64,000 nt of DNA from an uncultured Clostridia bacterium (GTDB lineage: Bacteria > Bacillota > Clostridia > UBA1381). Location of the stretch: assembly GCA_934454145.1 (NCBI GenBank), contig CAKSFT010000001.1, positions 434,001 through 498,000 of the forward strand, read 5' to 3'. Shown here in pieces: positions 1-9,218 of this stretch. The position numbers were made by a program, and so were the translations under genes. Position 1 is the stretch's first letter. Each line of letters opens with the position of its first letter. The notes beneath the pieces are model-generated. The model was given only the letters and a program-made list of their open reading frames with translations, did no database searches and was not told where the DNA came from.

Positions 1-942
1 ATATTGTTCATAAAGTTCCAGCTTCAGATAATTATTGTATTTGTCAAGAATTGTCTGCACATCAAGCCCGTCATAAAGCCCCGCCGCCGCGACACCTTTA
101 TAAAAAGCCCCGCCGATTTGGGCAAGTGTTTCATAATCTCCGTTTGACTCCATATAAGAAACCGCAATTGTCTTTGCCGCGTCCGAAAGCTTGTTATAAT
201 ATTCTGTGTCAAGATAAAGCGCTTTGGTGTTCTTTTCAACATAAGCTCTCAGCTCCTGCACCGTATTTGTTTCATCAAAAACCGATTTTTCATTCACGGT
301 TTCAATCACTTTTTTGATATCTTTTTCTGCCATATAAAACTTTGAGGTATAATACGATTCTTTTCCGGCTGTTATCAATATGCCGTATTGTCCGCTGAGT
401 GCGCCCGTGGCAAATGTATATTGCACCAAAGTCCCGTCTGCACAGTCGGCGGCATTCCTCACCGCCATGTCAAGCACGGTTTCCTCCATATTCTCAAAAT
501 CAATGTCCCCCGGTGCATATGTTTCCTCCGAAAACTCCCCCTTTGGTTTCAGAAGAAAAGTCTTTACATTCTCCGCACCGTCAACATTCCCTTTTATCAT
601 CAGCACACCCGTGCCGCTCAAATCAACGCTGTCCACCAAAAGAGCGGTGCCCTTTTTTTCAAATACAAAGCGATATCTCACACCACTTTCATTGTCTTTC
701 AAAACGGTTGTGTTTTCTTCCGTCAATGCGCCGCCGCTATACGGCGCTGTTGCTTTCTTCACAAGTGTATACCCCTCCTCTTCAATATCGGGGATTTGGT
801 CTTGTGTGATTTGTATATAATAAAGAGTCCGAGCTTTGTCAAACGCCCTGTCAAGCTCCTGTCCGCCAAAGGGTGCGGCGGCAAATGCCGGTCTGCCCAG
901 CAGACACACCGCCGCTATTGCCGATAAAATTCTTTTATTCAT
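1..942 (-). CDS. Secreted protein of unknown function, C-terminus cut by window edge
   Basis: The frame is open from an ATG to the left edge with no stop, giving 314 visible residues of a longer protein. A strong Shine-Dalgarno (GAGGAGGAAAG) sits upstream of the ATG. The N-terminus (MNKRILSAIAAVCLLGRPAFA) is a signal peptide, so the product is exported. The remainder is acidic and beta-rich at first (ESGVRYRFVFEKKGTALLVD), then helical, and I recognise no family. It is the last visible gene of a minus-strand run that contains a sugar ABC importer and two other secreted proteins, and it lies only 18 bases after the beta-helix gene. A role in surface polysaccharide handling is inferred from context alone. 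Confidence 0.75.
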   Translation of the reverse strand, partial: MNKRILSAIAAVCLLGRPAFAAAPFGGQELDRAFDKARTLYYIQITQDQIPDIEEEGYTLVKKATAPYSGGALTEENTTVLKDNESGVRYRFVFEKKGTALLVDSVDLSGTGVLMIKGNVDGAENVKTFLLKPKGEFSEETYAPGDIDFENMEETVLDMAVRNAADCADGTLVQYTFATGALSGQYGILITAGKESYYTSKFYMAEKDIKKVIETVNEKSVFDETNTVQELRAYVEKNTKALYLDTEYYNKLSDAAKTIAVSYMESNGDYETLAQIGGAFYKGVAAAGLYDGLDVQTILDKYNNYLKLELYEQY

Positions 943-960
943 ACTATAACTTTCCTCCTC

Positions 961-3900
961 TTACTCTTCCACAGGCATAATCTCAAGCCTTGCATCTTTC
1001 GGACCGTTGTAAAAATACAAATATCCCGGTGTAGTTATCGGATTGTCGTTGTCGGTGTATTCCACCACAGTTTTCCCGTCCATTTTCCATGTCACAAGGT
1101 TGCTTCCGTCCTCTTGCAGCAGCGCCGACAGTTCATATACAGTCCACTCATTGTTCTTTGTATAGATATTCGGATATGAATTGTTTATATTTGCTCCGCT
1201 CCCCCATTTTTGGAACTCAACCGTGTCCTTTTTCAGGATTGTGAAATACATTGAGTTGCCGCTCCAAGGCACTGCCGTCTGCGACCCCTGTGCAAGTATC
1301 CCTATTCCCAGCCAGCCGTTGTCATATCCGTCCCATTTTATCTTGAATTTATAATATACATGCGGACTTATCTTGTCAGCTGAACCCAAAGTCTGCGAAG
1401 TCTGGTTTATCAAAACCAGCTTGTCGTCACCGAATACCGTCTGGTTTGGTGTAAATTTCCATGCATTTCCCCTTTTTATGGCGCTTGCCATATTGAACAT
1501 TTCGGGATTTCTGCGGTATGTCAGGTTTTCAAAGTCGCTTTTCAGCTTTTGGGCATAATTGTTGATTTCCTTTTGTGTAATCGTGGGCTTTTCGGCATAA
1601 CCCCTATATTCGTTGATAAGGTCTTTCATCATCTGTGCCGTACCCTCGCGGTATTCGCCCGGATTTGTGCCCTCTGTGATGCCCTGTGATGCGCCTTTGC
1701 AAAGCTCGATTCTCTCATACAATGCATCTCTTGATATAATTTCCGTCTTTTTGGTTGTAAAGCTGTAATAATCCTGATTGCAATACTTTTCCTTATCTCC
1801 TTCAATGGAATTTGTCTTGTTTGCAATCGCCTTCACCTTCCAATAATATCTTGTGTTGAAATAATTAAGCTTTTGCAGGTTCACAAAATTGTCTGTCACA
1901 ATTTTGTTCGAGATGACGTTCTTGAAGTCTTTGTCTGTCGCAAGTGTAAACTGATATCCATATGCGCTTTCTGCCTTTTCCCATTCAAAATACACCTCCG
2001 ACGCCTCCACGTCGCTTTGCTTGTGATACGGCCGCAAAAGGTTAAAGCCGCCCAGTTCCCCGGTCTTTATGCGGTATTCGTCCGCATAAACACCCGCGTT
2101 TTCCATGATTTCCCGATATTTCTCCGGCACTTCATAGTCTTTTGCATCTTCTGCCGAAACAGATGTGTTGTCCTCTATTGTCATATACGCCATATCCTTT
2201 TCCGGCGCCGAAATCAGGTTTTTCCCTATGGTTATGTTTCCGCTCACCACATTGTCATACATTGTGATTGGGTCTTCGTCACTGCCCAGATATTTCAGTA
2301 CATTTTGGTACGCCGTCTGCCATGCCTTGCTTTCGTACGGGAACTGCTTCAGATTCCACAAAAGAGTATTTGCCGCCATGCTCGTCGCCGTTTCCATTTT
2401 CCAGCTGTTGCTTGCCGAAGAAAACCCGGCTCCGTTTCCTGTCCCTCCGATAAAGAGATTATTCACTATCTCCGTGCCGACACCGCCGTGGACAAAAACG
2501 CCGGTACCGGTGTTTTCAAACACATTTGTGTCCACCGTGTTTCCGCTCATTCCGTCGTCAAAATATATGACGCCGATGCTGTTGCAGGCGTTGTCGTGAA
2601 AATAATTACAGCGGTAAACATTCCCCTGTTCCGACAGGTTTCGCCCGCCATAGAAAACGCCTGCGTCCTCAGCGCCGTCGATGAGGTTGTTCGTAAATTC
2701 ATTATACTCCACAATATTGTCGTTTCCGCCCATCACGAGCGCCGTGTGGGGAGAGCCGACAACCTCATTGTGGACTACCCTGTCGCCGCACCCCTTCACG
2801 GCAATTGCCGATGTGTTGGTGCGCGATGTTGTGTTAAAATTCCAGAATTTGTTGTTTTCTATGACATTCCCCGAATGTGTAAGCGTATTTCTGTCGCCGC
2901 CGAAAAGTCCCAGCGGTCTGTTGCTGATGTTATAAAAATCACAGGATTTTATTGTGTTGTCATAGCCGTAAAGGTCAGCGCCCTGAGTTATATTCTTAAA
3001 GGTACAGCCCTTTATTTCAATATTTCTGCACTCGCTGTCCACAGCCATGCCCATGGCAAGAGCGTTTTCAAATATGATATTTTCAAAGCTCATATATGAC
3101 GCGCCATGCAGCGACATCATTTCCTGAGAGAGCAGTGAAAACTGTACTTCGTTATTCAAAAACTCTTCATTGTCCGGGCTTCCTTCCACCGGATAAAAAT
3201 ACAGATTATCCGTCTTTTTGTCATAATAAAATTCGCCCGGATTGTCAAGTTCACACACCATGTTGTAGACATAATATCTCTTGTTCTGCGCAATCCCATA
3301 TTCCGCAAAATCATCGGAAGTGACAGAAAGTTTTTGCCGGTCCACAGAGACTATGCGCCTTCTCTCACCTGCCCAGTCAAAGCCGAAATATCCAAAAATC
3401 CTTGGGTCATCCTCTGCCGCCCATTTTTTCACTCTGGAATCGCCGACAACAAAGCTGAAGCCCTTGCCTCTTATTCTGCCGCCGTCGTCAATGATTTCTC
3501 CTGTCAGCGCCCACTCGGTGTTGTTTGGCCATCTCGCCACATTCAGCGCCGTGTCCCTGTAAAATACAGACCACATCGCCGGGTCGCTTTGGCGGAAACT
3601 GTCGCCGAAGGCTGAAATTCTGTCGCCGATGTTTATGCAGACAACATTCTGTGGATACGGAAGCTTGTTTTTTATGTTGCTGTCGGTTATCTTTTGAAAC
3701 TCGCTCCCCTTTATGCTTATGCCGCCGTCAAATGACACCTTCTCGTCCTTGTAGGCACGCCAGCAAATCGGAGAACCTTCCTCACCGCCGTCCGATGCGT
3801 CAAAGTTCTGTGTATTTGCAACAGTATAGTTTCCCCCGCGCAGATACACGCTTATGCCGCCGTCGGGGAGCCCTATGTTCTTTTTCAACTCCGAAACCAT

Positions 3901-4392
3901 GTTCTTCGCAGAAATTATGCTCCCCACAGGGCTCTCAAAAGTCCCTGTCCCTTTCGCACCGGGTTTGACATAAATCCCGAACAATTTGTTTATGTTGTTG
4001 CTCAGATTTGACGGCAGGCGATAACCGATGTCCGAGATGTAAAAGGTCGAGTCCTTCTCTGTCACCGTCATTGCATTCTCTTTTGCAAATTCATAAATGT
4101 CACATTCCTCGCCGTCCGCTGTGCTGCCCGGGAACACTTCGTTCAGAAAATCGCTGCTCACCGTCAATTCTTTTCCGTTCCGCTTTGCTTCCCCATACTT
4201 CTCCATGTTGTATTTTTTTCCGTGTGCATATGCCTCCGGGGCACCCGGGTGTATCATAACTGTGTTTTTCATGACAGATTTTATCTGTTCCGATTTCAGA
4301 TTTCGGAATATCGGGTCTTCCTCCGCACGGACAATCCCTGTCCCGCCCAAAAGAGTTATGATGCACAAAATTGCTAAAACCGTTCTTTTCAT
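961..4392 (-). CDS. Secreted right-handed beta-helix protein, putative glycoside hydrolase/lyase (GH141-like)
   Basis: 1143 aa with a signal peptide (residues 1-23, ending IVRAEE) and a GGAGG ribosome binding site six bases before the ATG. Residues about 40-125 resemble a degenerate copper-amine-oxidase-N module (AYAHGKKYNM). From about 140 to 730 it has the opening seen in GH141-like proteins (YVKPGAKGTGTFESPVGSI, then LPDGGISVYLRGGNY) followed by Asn/Gly-rich parallel beta-helix repeats (IEIKGCTF, NVIENNKFWN, IVEYNEF). Residues about 800-895 look like a fibronectin-III-type domain (YFEWEKAESAYGYQFTLA), then a helical linker and a C-terminal beta-sandwich of about 180 residues, possibly carbohydrate-binding. 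It is paralogous to the two beta-helix proteins at 29.5-36.2 kb. Acting on an extracellular plant or host polysaccharide is likely; the substrate cannot be read from the sequence. Confidence 0.8.
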   Translation of the reverse strand: MKRTVLAILCIITLLGGTGIVRAEEDPIFRNLKSEQIKSVMKNTVMIHPGAPEAYAHGKKYNMEKYGEAKRNGKELTVSSDFLNEVFPGSTADGEECDIYEFAKENAMTVTEKDSTFYISDIGYRLPSNLSNNINKLFGIYVKPGAKGTGTFESPVGSIISAKNMVSELKKNIGLPDGGISVYLRGGNYTVANTQNFDASDGGEEGSPICWRAYKDEKVSFDGGISIKGSEFQKITDSNIKNKLPYPQNVVCINIGDRISAFGDSFRQSDPAMWSVFYRDTALNVARWPNNTEWALTGEIIDDGGRIRGKGFSFVVGDSRVKKWAAEDDPRIFGYFGFDWAGERRRIVSVDRQKLSVTSDDFAEYGIAQNKRYYVYNMVCELDNPGEFYYDKKTDNLYFYPVEGSPDNEEFLNNEVQFSLLSQEMMSLHGASYMSFENIIFENALAMGMAVDSECRNIEIKGCTFKNITQGADLYGYDNTIKSCDFYNISNRPLGLFGGDRNTLTHSGNVIENNKFWNFNTTSRTNTSAIAVKGCGDRVVHNEVVGSPHTALVMGGNDNIVEYNEFTNNLIDGAEDAGVFYGGRNLSEQGNVYRCNYFHDNACNSIGVIYFDDGMSGNTVDTNVFENTGTGVFVHGGVGTEIVNNLFIGGTGNGAGFSSASNSWKMETATSMAANTLLWNLKQFPYESKAWQTAYQNVLKYLGSDEDPITMYDNVVSGNITIGKNLISAPEKDMAYMTIEDNTSVSAEDAKDYEVPEKYREIMENAGVYADEYRIKTGELGGFNLLRPYHKQSDVEASEVYFEWEKAESAYGYQFTLATDKDFKNVISNKIVTDNFVNLQKLNYFNTRYYWKVKAIANKTNSIEGDKEKYCNQDYYSFTTKKTEIISRDALYERIELCKGASQGITEGTNPGEYREGTAQMMKDLINEYRGYAEKPTITQKEINNYAQKLKSDFENLTYRRNPEMFNMASAIKRGNAWKFTPNQTVFGDDKLVLINQTSQTLGSADKISPHVYYKFKIKWDGYDNGWLGIGILAQGSQTAVPWSGNSMYFTILKKDTVEFQKWGSGANINNSYPNIYTKNNEWTVYELSALLQEDGSNLVTWKMDGKTVVEYTDNDNPITTPGYLYFYNGPKDARLEIMPVEE

Positions 4393-4404
4393 CCAAAACC
4401 TCCT

Positions 4405-5709
4405 CTATTCGACGCTTATGCCGTCCCACAAATATGCCTTCACCGTTGGATTTGCAGCCCCGCTCACATCGGTTTCACAAGAAATCCATTTGTCCTCCCC
4501 GGCGTCAACATCAAAAGTCCTGCTTGTCATCTTCACCAATGTCCCGTTGTCATAAACCGCCGTGAGAATTGAAACAGTCCTTTTCGCCGTCCCGTTGTTG
4601 TAAGCTCTGACGCTGACCACAGCTTTCCCCGACGAAACATCTGTCTGCAAATCTACCGTTCCGAAGGGGGTCGGCTCTGTCATAAATTTCACCTTCGATT
4701 CCGAAAGTGATTCTCCCTCCGTGTTCAACACCGTGGAAGGAATCGTCACAGTGTATTCTTCCCCATATTTGAGTCCGGCGGTGAAATACAGTTCTGCCGC
4801 CTTTGCGTCTGCGGTGATTTCCGCGGGGACTGCGTTGCCCTCAGAGTCGCAGACCGTGATGTTTTCCAAAGAAGCCGCCGAGGGAACATCGGAAAATTCT
4901 GCCCGAAACCCCGTATCCGCCGCCACATTGTCCGCGCCGTTTGCCACCGAGGTTTTGATAAGCTTAAAGCCTTCGTCCCACAGCCTTACATAATCTATAT
5001 ATGTAGTTTCTCCGCCGGTAAGCTGTCTTGGGAAATAAATCCTGTGGATATTACCCAGCGTCAGCCCGTAAGAAAGAGCCGCTTCTTCTCCGCTGTAATC
5101 ATTCCCCTCGCCGTCAGTCACATACAGGCTCATTCTTCCTCTTTCAAAGTCCGCCGCGGCTTTTATGGTATACCATTTCCCGGAATAAACTTTGTAATCC
5201 GTGATTATTTCGCTTTTCGCCTCTGTGCCGCCGTATGCAAGAAACCCGTCCCTTACGGCAATGCAAACCCTATAATTTTGATGATAATCCTGCAATATCA
5301 AAATCTGATTGTCTGTCTTGAGTGTACCGTCCGCATTAACTCCGCTCTGCGGCATGTCAATCCTGATTCTTGTTTCCCACATGATTTTCTTTTTGCCTGC
5401 AACGTCAATCGGCACCAACGTGTCGGTCGGCTTGAAATCACTGTCCGAAAAAGCAACCGTAAATCTCCCGTAAGAAACCGACATCGGGTTGATTGTCAAT
5501 GCACCGTCACGGATTACACCGTCATAGTCAAAATTTGCTATTTCCTTGCCGTTTGCTCCGGTCATGCTCCAGTTTGTCCTGTCATCCCCCGCCTCAAATT
5601 CCGCCGAAAACAGCGCATTATCCGTGCTGTATTCCGCACAGACCGAAAATGACGCAAGCATCACCGCCGCCGCAATGCATACTGCACTCATAACCCCAAA
5701 TTTCTTCAT
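4405..5709 (-). CDS. Secreted LamG-like / SbsA Ig-like (Big_5) protein
   Basis: 434 aa. I start at the ATG giving MKKFGVMSAVCIAAAVML, because an AGGAAAGG ribosome binding site precedes it and a signal peptide follows directly; an in-frame start eight codons upstream would bury the signal. Residues about 30-240 look like a concanavalin-type (LamG-like) sandwich (GKWYTIKAAADFERGRMSLYV). Residues about 245-340 match a bacterial Ig-like Big_5/SbsA domain (NGADNVAADTGFRAEFS, then YTVTIPSTVLN). The C-terminal 90 residues (AVYDNGTLVKM, ending KAYLWDGISVE) form a module also found in the 1365-aa beta-helix protein at 29.5 kb. No catalytic motif is evident; polysaccharide binding is the likely job. 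Gene order places it directly after the solute-binding protein. Confidence 0.75.
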   Translation of the reverse strand: MKKFGVMSAVCIAAAVMLASFSVCAEYSTDNALFSAEFEAGDDRTNWSMTGANGKEIANFDYDGVIRDGALTINPMSVSYGRFTVAFSDSDFKPTDTLVPIDVAGKKKIMWETRIRIDMPQSGVNADGTLKTDNQILILQDYHQNYRVCIAVRDGFLAYGGTEAKSEIITDYKVYSGKWYTIKAAADFERGRMSLYVTDGEGNDYSGEEAALSYGLTLGNIHRIYFPRQLTGGETTYIDYVRLWDEGFKLIKTSVANGADNVAADTGFRAEFSDVPSAASLENITVCDSEGNAVPAEITADAKAAELYFTAGLKYGEEYTVTIPSTVLNTEGESLSESKVKFMTEPTPFGTVDLQTDVSSGKAVVSVRAYNNGTAKRTVSILTAVYDNGTLVKMTSRTFDVDAGEDKWISCETDVSGAANPTVKAYLWDGISVE

Positions 5710-5748
5710 CAAAAACACCTTTCCTTTCCGCATACTTTTTTATTGTTC

Positions 5749-7224
5749 TCACTCTGCATTTGCCCGCTTTTCGGCTATAAACCTTTGCGCCTGTGCTTTT
5801 ATTTCCGCACAGACCTTGCCTATGCCTGCCTCTTCCATCTCCCGTCGGAAATTTTTCCAATAATTGTCCGGGTTTTCCGCCCCGGTTTGCCTCACCGTAT
5901 ACTTTTTGTCCACATTCGCAATCTGTATAAGCTCTCCCCTCAGGCTCCTCACCTCCGGGAAAAACCCGACAAACGGGGAAGTTATCGCTTCTTCATTGAT
6001 TTTCTTTGTCATTTCCCAATCCTGTTCATTTTGCTCGTCCACAAAATATGACATAAATTGGTTCCCGACCTTCCACGCCGACATATTGTAACGCTTGTTT
6101 AAAAGTGTTATCCTGTCCATGCCTATCTTTTTATAATGCACTCCCTCCAGCCCGAAAACAAGCATATTGTAGAGCTCTTTGTCCGTGTTCATTACTTCTA
6201 TCAGCCGAAATGCCTCTTTGGGGTGCTGTGATTTTTTGTTTATGGCAATTGTCGTCGCCGTGGCGGCGCCTCTGTCTACATGCGGTTTTTCAACCGGCAC
6301 TGTCAGCACCTCAAACCCGGCAGTCCTTTTCAACTCATAATCTCCGCCCGGCTTTACATGATCCACCGACACGGCATAACGCATATTCTGATAATCTTTT
6401 GTGTCCCCCACAATACTTGCTATGTCTTTTCTTATATAACCTTTTTTATACCAATCATACAGCTTGTATACCTTTTCTTTATAGCCGGGTGCGTCATAGT
6501 ATGGCGTACAATTCACTTTTCCGCTGTCATCAAGCCACACACAGCAATAATTCACCCTGTCCGGAATAAGCATACTGTCTATGTCCTGAAAAGACTGCTC
6601 ATGCATGCTCAGCCGGAATGGGTACAAATCCGGCTCATTGTCGCGTATCTGAATCAAAAACGGCTCAATGTCCTCTGTTTTTGTTATCCCCGATATGTCA
6701 AGGCTGTATTTTTCCGCCAAATCCTTCCTGATTTTCAGTCCTCTCTGCTCAAAAACAACCTGGAAATTCGGGACTGCATATATCCTTCCGTCACGGATTA
6801 CGTCCTCCCACACATAACTCGGCATACTGTTTTTTATCGGCGAATTTTCAACCATTTCGGTTATGTCATACAATGTGTCGTTCACTGTCATTTCGTCATA
6901 TTTGTTCAGATAACCGACAAACCACAGGTCAAACTCGTTGTTTGCCGCGATATTCATATTCATTTTTTCAGCATACATGTTCACATCTATCATTTCAATG
7001 TCAAGCTTAAAGCCCTCTTTTTCATAAAGCCTCTTGTTGAACTTCTCCAGAACCATGTCCATGTCTGCGATATCTTCCCCCGGGAGATACCACTTCAGAG
7101 TAAGCGTGTCATCTCCGTCCTTCCCGTCCGTGCCGCCGCATGCGCCGAACACAAAAGAAGTGCACGAAACAACCGCCGCCATAAGCGCACCCCGTACTCT
7201 CTTTGTCACTTTAATCCTCCGCAT
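5749..7224 (-). CDS. Sugar ABC transporter solute-binding lipoprotein (DUF3502-type)
   Basis: 491 aa. The N-terminus is a lipoprotein signal with lipobox FGAC, Cys at about residue 29, followed by GGTDGKDGDD. Residues about 40-330 have the type 1 oligosaccharide-binding fold signature (LTLKWYLPGEDIADMDMVLEKFN). The C-terminal part (WKNFRREMEEAGIGKVCAEI) resembles the DUF3502 tail of LipO-like lipoproteins, where a tetra- or oligosaccharide is commonly bound. It would sit on the outer face of the membrane and feed the two permeases encoded just upstream; its start overlaps the end of the second permease gene by 19 bases, so it is translationally coupled. Ligand unknown, but co-transcription with secreted beta-helix and LamG-like proteins suggests oligosaccharides released by them. 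Confidence 0.9.
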   Translation of the reverse strand: MRRIKVTKRVRGALMAAVVSCTSFVFGACGGTDGKDGDDTLTLKWYLPGEDIADMDMVLEKFNKRLYEKEGFKLDIEMIDVNMYAEKMNMNIAANNEFDLWFVGYLNKYDEMTVNDTLYDITEMVENSPIKNSMPSYVWEDVIRDGRIYAVPNFQVVFEQRGLKIRKDLAEKYSLDISGITKTEDIEPFLIQIRDNEPDLYPFRLSMHEQSFQDIDSMLIPDRVNYCCVWLDDSGKVNCTPYYDAPGYKEKVYKLYDWYKKGYIRKDIASIVGDTKDYQNMRYAVSVDHVKPGGDYELKRTAGFEVLTVPVEKPHVDRGAATATTIAINKKSQHPKEAFRLIEVMNTDKELYNMLVFGLEGVHYKKIGMDRITLLNKRYNMSAWKVGNQFMSYFVDEQNEQDWEMTKKINEEAITSPFVGFFPEVRSLRGELIQIANVDKKYTVRQTGAENPDNYWKNFRREMEEAGIGKVCAEIKAQAQRFIAEKRANAE

Positions 7225-8018
7225 ATTATGCCCCCCGCAAGATATTTTCCAAAAAACGGCAGTGCCGCAGCAGCAGGCACAACCCCCATCACCGCCGATG
7301 CAAATCTGACACCGCCGGTGATATCCCTTCCCGTTTTTGTCACAATTTCATTTTTCATGTTCAGTTCATAAATATAATATTGTATATTCTTAAGCTTTGC
7401 ATCATCAATATACATCACCGCAGATTTCCAATCGTTCCACCTCGAAATAAATATAAGTATCAGCAGTGTCGCAACAACAGGCTTTGCCATCGGCAAAGCA
7501 ACACAGAAAAACATCTGTCCTTCTCCCGCGCCGTCGGCAACCGCCGCATCAATTATGTCCCCCGGCACAGACCTGAAAAACAAAGCTGTCATCAGGACAT
7601 ACCACGGGCTGACAAGGTGCGGCAGAATATATACCCACAGAGTGTTCTCTATATGCAGATATTTTGTCGCCAATATGTACAAAGATATGCCTCCGCTGCC
7701 CAATACCGCCGCCAGAAACAAAAATGTATAAAAGAAGTTGCGGCATATCATTTTCTTTCTGGAAAGTGCATACCCAAACATCGACATGAGCACCGCCCCC
7801 GGCAAAGCCGTCCCCAGCGCATACAGAAAGGTCACGCCGCACGAGCGCCAAATCCCCGTGTCCCACGCAAAAATGTATGCATAAGTATCAAAGTGAACCT
7901 CCGGGATATTCCCGCTTTCGCCAAACAGAGAAAACCAAACCATCGCGGCAAACGGTGCGGCGGCAAAAAGAACCATTATAAAAAGCATAACATTCAGTTG
8001 TCTTTGTTTCTTTTTCAA
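7206..8018 (-). CDS. Carbohydrate ABC transporter permease (MalG/YtcP-like)
   Basis: 270 aa with about six hydrophobic segments (VMLFIMVLFAAAPFAAMVWF at the N-terminus). The cytoplasmic EAA loop that contacts the ATPase is seen as DAAVADGAGEGQMFFCVALP near residue 180. This is the MalG-side subunit of a CUT1 sugar importer. It overlaps the upstream permease by four bases (ATGA) and the downstream binding-protein gene by 19, so the three are one translational unit. No ATPase gene is present; in Firmicutes CUT1 importers are usually energised by a shared MsmX-type ATPase encoded elsewhere. Confidence 0.92.
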   Translation of the reverse strand: MKKKQRQLNVMLFIMVLFAAAPFAAMVWFSLFGESGNIPEVHFDTYAYIFAWDTGIWRSCGVTFLYALGTALPGAVLMSMFGYALSRKKMICRNFFYTFLFLAAVLGSGGISLYILATKYLHIENTLWVYILPHLVSPWYVLMTALFFRSVPGDIIDAAVADGAGEGQMFFCVALPMAKPVVATLLILIFISRWNDWKSAVMYIDDAKLKNIQYYIYELNMKNEIVTKTGRDITGGVRFASAVMGVVPAAAALPFFGKYLAGGIICGGLK

Positions 8019-8950
8019 AAAATATCCCTCCGAAACCGGTTATTTTCTCTCCGTGCCAGACACAAAACAAAAAACGCCGCCAGACAGCCGGCCGCCGACT
8101 GTAAAAGCCCCGCCGCGGCAGAAAAGGATAAATCCGTTGTCTGCATGCCGCGCCGAAAATACGTGTCAAGCACATCTGTTGTCCCGAAAATTCCGCCGCT
8201 TTCCCGTGTCAGCTGTGTAAACATCTCATAATCGGATTTAAAAATTCCGCTTATGTTTATCACAGCAATCAGGAATACCGCCGGCAGAATCTGCGGCAGT
8301 ATAATGTCTGAGAAAATTCTGAACTCCCCGGCGCCGTCCAGTTCTGCCGCCTCTGTCATTCCGTGGTCAATGCCCTGCAATGCCGCATAATATACCACAG
8401 AGCACACCCCGGCGTTTTTCCAAGCAAATGCCAGCGTGATAATCACAGGCCAGACAGCCGGCGTGTTGTACCACAAAACCTTCTCTCCGCCGAAAAAACC
8501 TATCACTTGATTGATAATGCCGGAATCGTTTGAAAACAGCGCATATACAATCTCCCCGGCAAACACCCACGAAATAAAGTACGGCAACACCAAAACCGCC
8601 CGGAAAAAACCTTTTATATGTAAATTTTTCAGTCTGAAAAGCAGCGTCGCCGCCCCCAGTCCGGCAACATTGACAACAACAAAAAAAGCAGAATTGTAAA
8701 GAACCGTATTGAGCAGTATTTTGTTGAAATGTATGTTTTCAAAAAGCAGTCTGAAATTTTCCAGTCCTGCCCAGTCGCTCCCGATGATTCCCCTTCCTAT
8801 TTTATAGTCTTTAAACGCAATTATATACTCCCCGGCAGGGATATAATTAAAAACAATTATCAATATAACCGCCGGCAAGGACATAAAAAACAGTTTTATG
8901 GCTGATGTATCTTTTTTTCTTTTATTTTTGCCGTGCTCCGCCTTTGCCAT
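8015..8950 (-). CDS. Carbohydrate ABC transporter permease (LplB/UgpA-like)
   Basis: About 311 aa with six transmembrane segments and the EAA motif EAAELDGAGEFRIFSDIILP near residue 215. It is the MalF/LplB-side partner of the next permease in a CUT1 sugar importer. I place the start at MAKAEHGKNKRKKD, where GAGAGGGAT lies about ten bases upstream; a longer ATG-started form of 329 aa (MREHRFNIDN, from 9004) is open but has no convincing ribosome binding site. It is the first gene of the minus-strand transport and degradation operon and is divergent from the YesN/YesM pair. Confidence 0.9.
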   Translation of the reverse strand: MAKAEHGKNKRKKDTSAIKLFFMSLPAVILIIVFNYIPAGEYIIAFKDYKIGRGIIGSDWAGLENFRLLFENIHFNKILLNTVLYNSAFFVVVNVAGLGAATLLFRLKNLHIKGFFRAVLVLPYFISWVFAGEIVYALFSNDSGIINQVIGFFGGEKVLWYNTPAVWPVIITLAFAWKNAGVCSVVYYAALQGIDHGMTEAAELDGAGEFRIFSDIILPQILPAVFLIAVINISGIFKSDYEMFTQLTRESGGIFGTTDVLDTYFRRGMQTTDLSFSAAAGLLQSAAGCLAAFFVLCLARRENNRFRRDIF

Positions 8951-9139
8951 GTCTTTTATCCCTCTCAGAAAAACGTTATCAATGTTAAATCTATGTTCTC
9001 TCATTTTCGGTCAGCTGCAAAATTTACATTCTGCAATTGCTTGATTTTATTTTACCACAACGCTGTTTTTATTTTAATAGAAAATATAAAGATTTACTCT
9101 GAAAAATTTTAACATTTTGGCGGCAAAGACTTTTTTGAC

Positions 9140-9168
9140 TTGACTTTTATCCCGACATGTATTATGCT
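9140..9168 (+). promoter_or_regulatory. Putative promoter of the response regulator/kinase genes
   Basis: TTGACT at 9140-9145 and TATGCT at 9163-9168 are separated by 17 bases, about 50 bases before the response regulator ATG. The -35 lies in a tandem TTGACTTGACT. The rest of the 268-base divergent intergenic region is AT-rich; on the minus strand the best candidate for the transporter operon is only an extended -10 (TGGTAAAAT, around 9050), which is weak, as expected for an activator-dependent promoter. Confidence 0.5.
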
Positions 9169-9218
9169 GATAATATACTTTATTTTTAAGATTTTCAAAA
9201 AAGGTGGGAAAAGCGCTT

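Noticed and set aside
1873..3099. 408-codon plus-strand open frame opposite the first beta-helix gene
   Set aside because: Cys/His/Arg-rich translation without family features, no ribosome binding site, fully antisense to a well supported gene.
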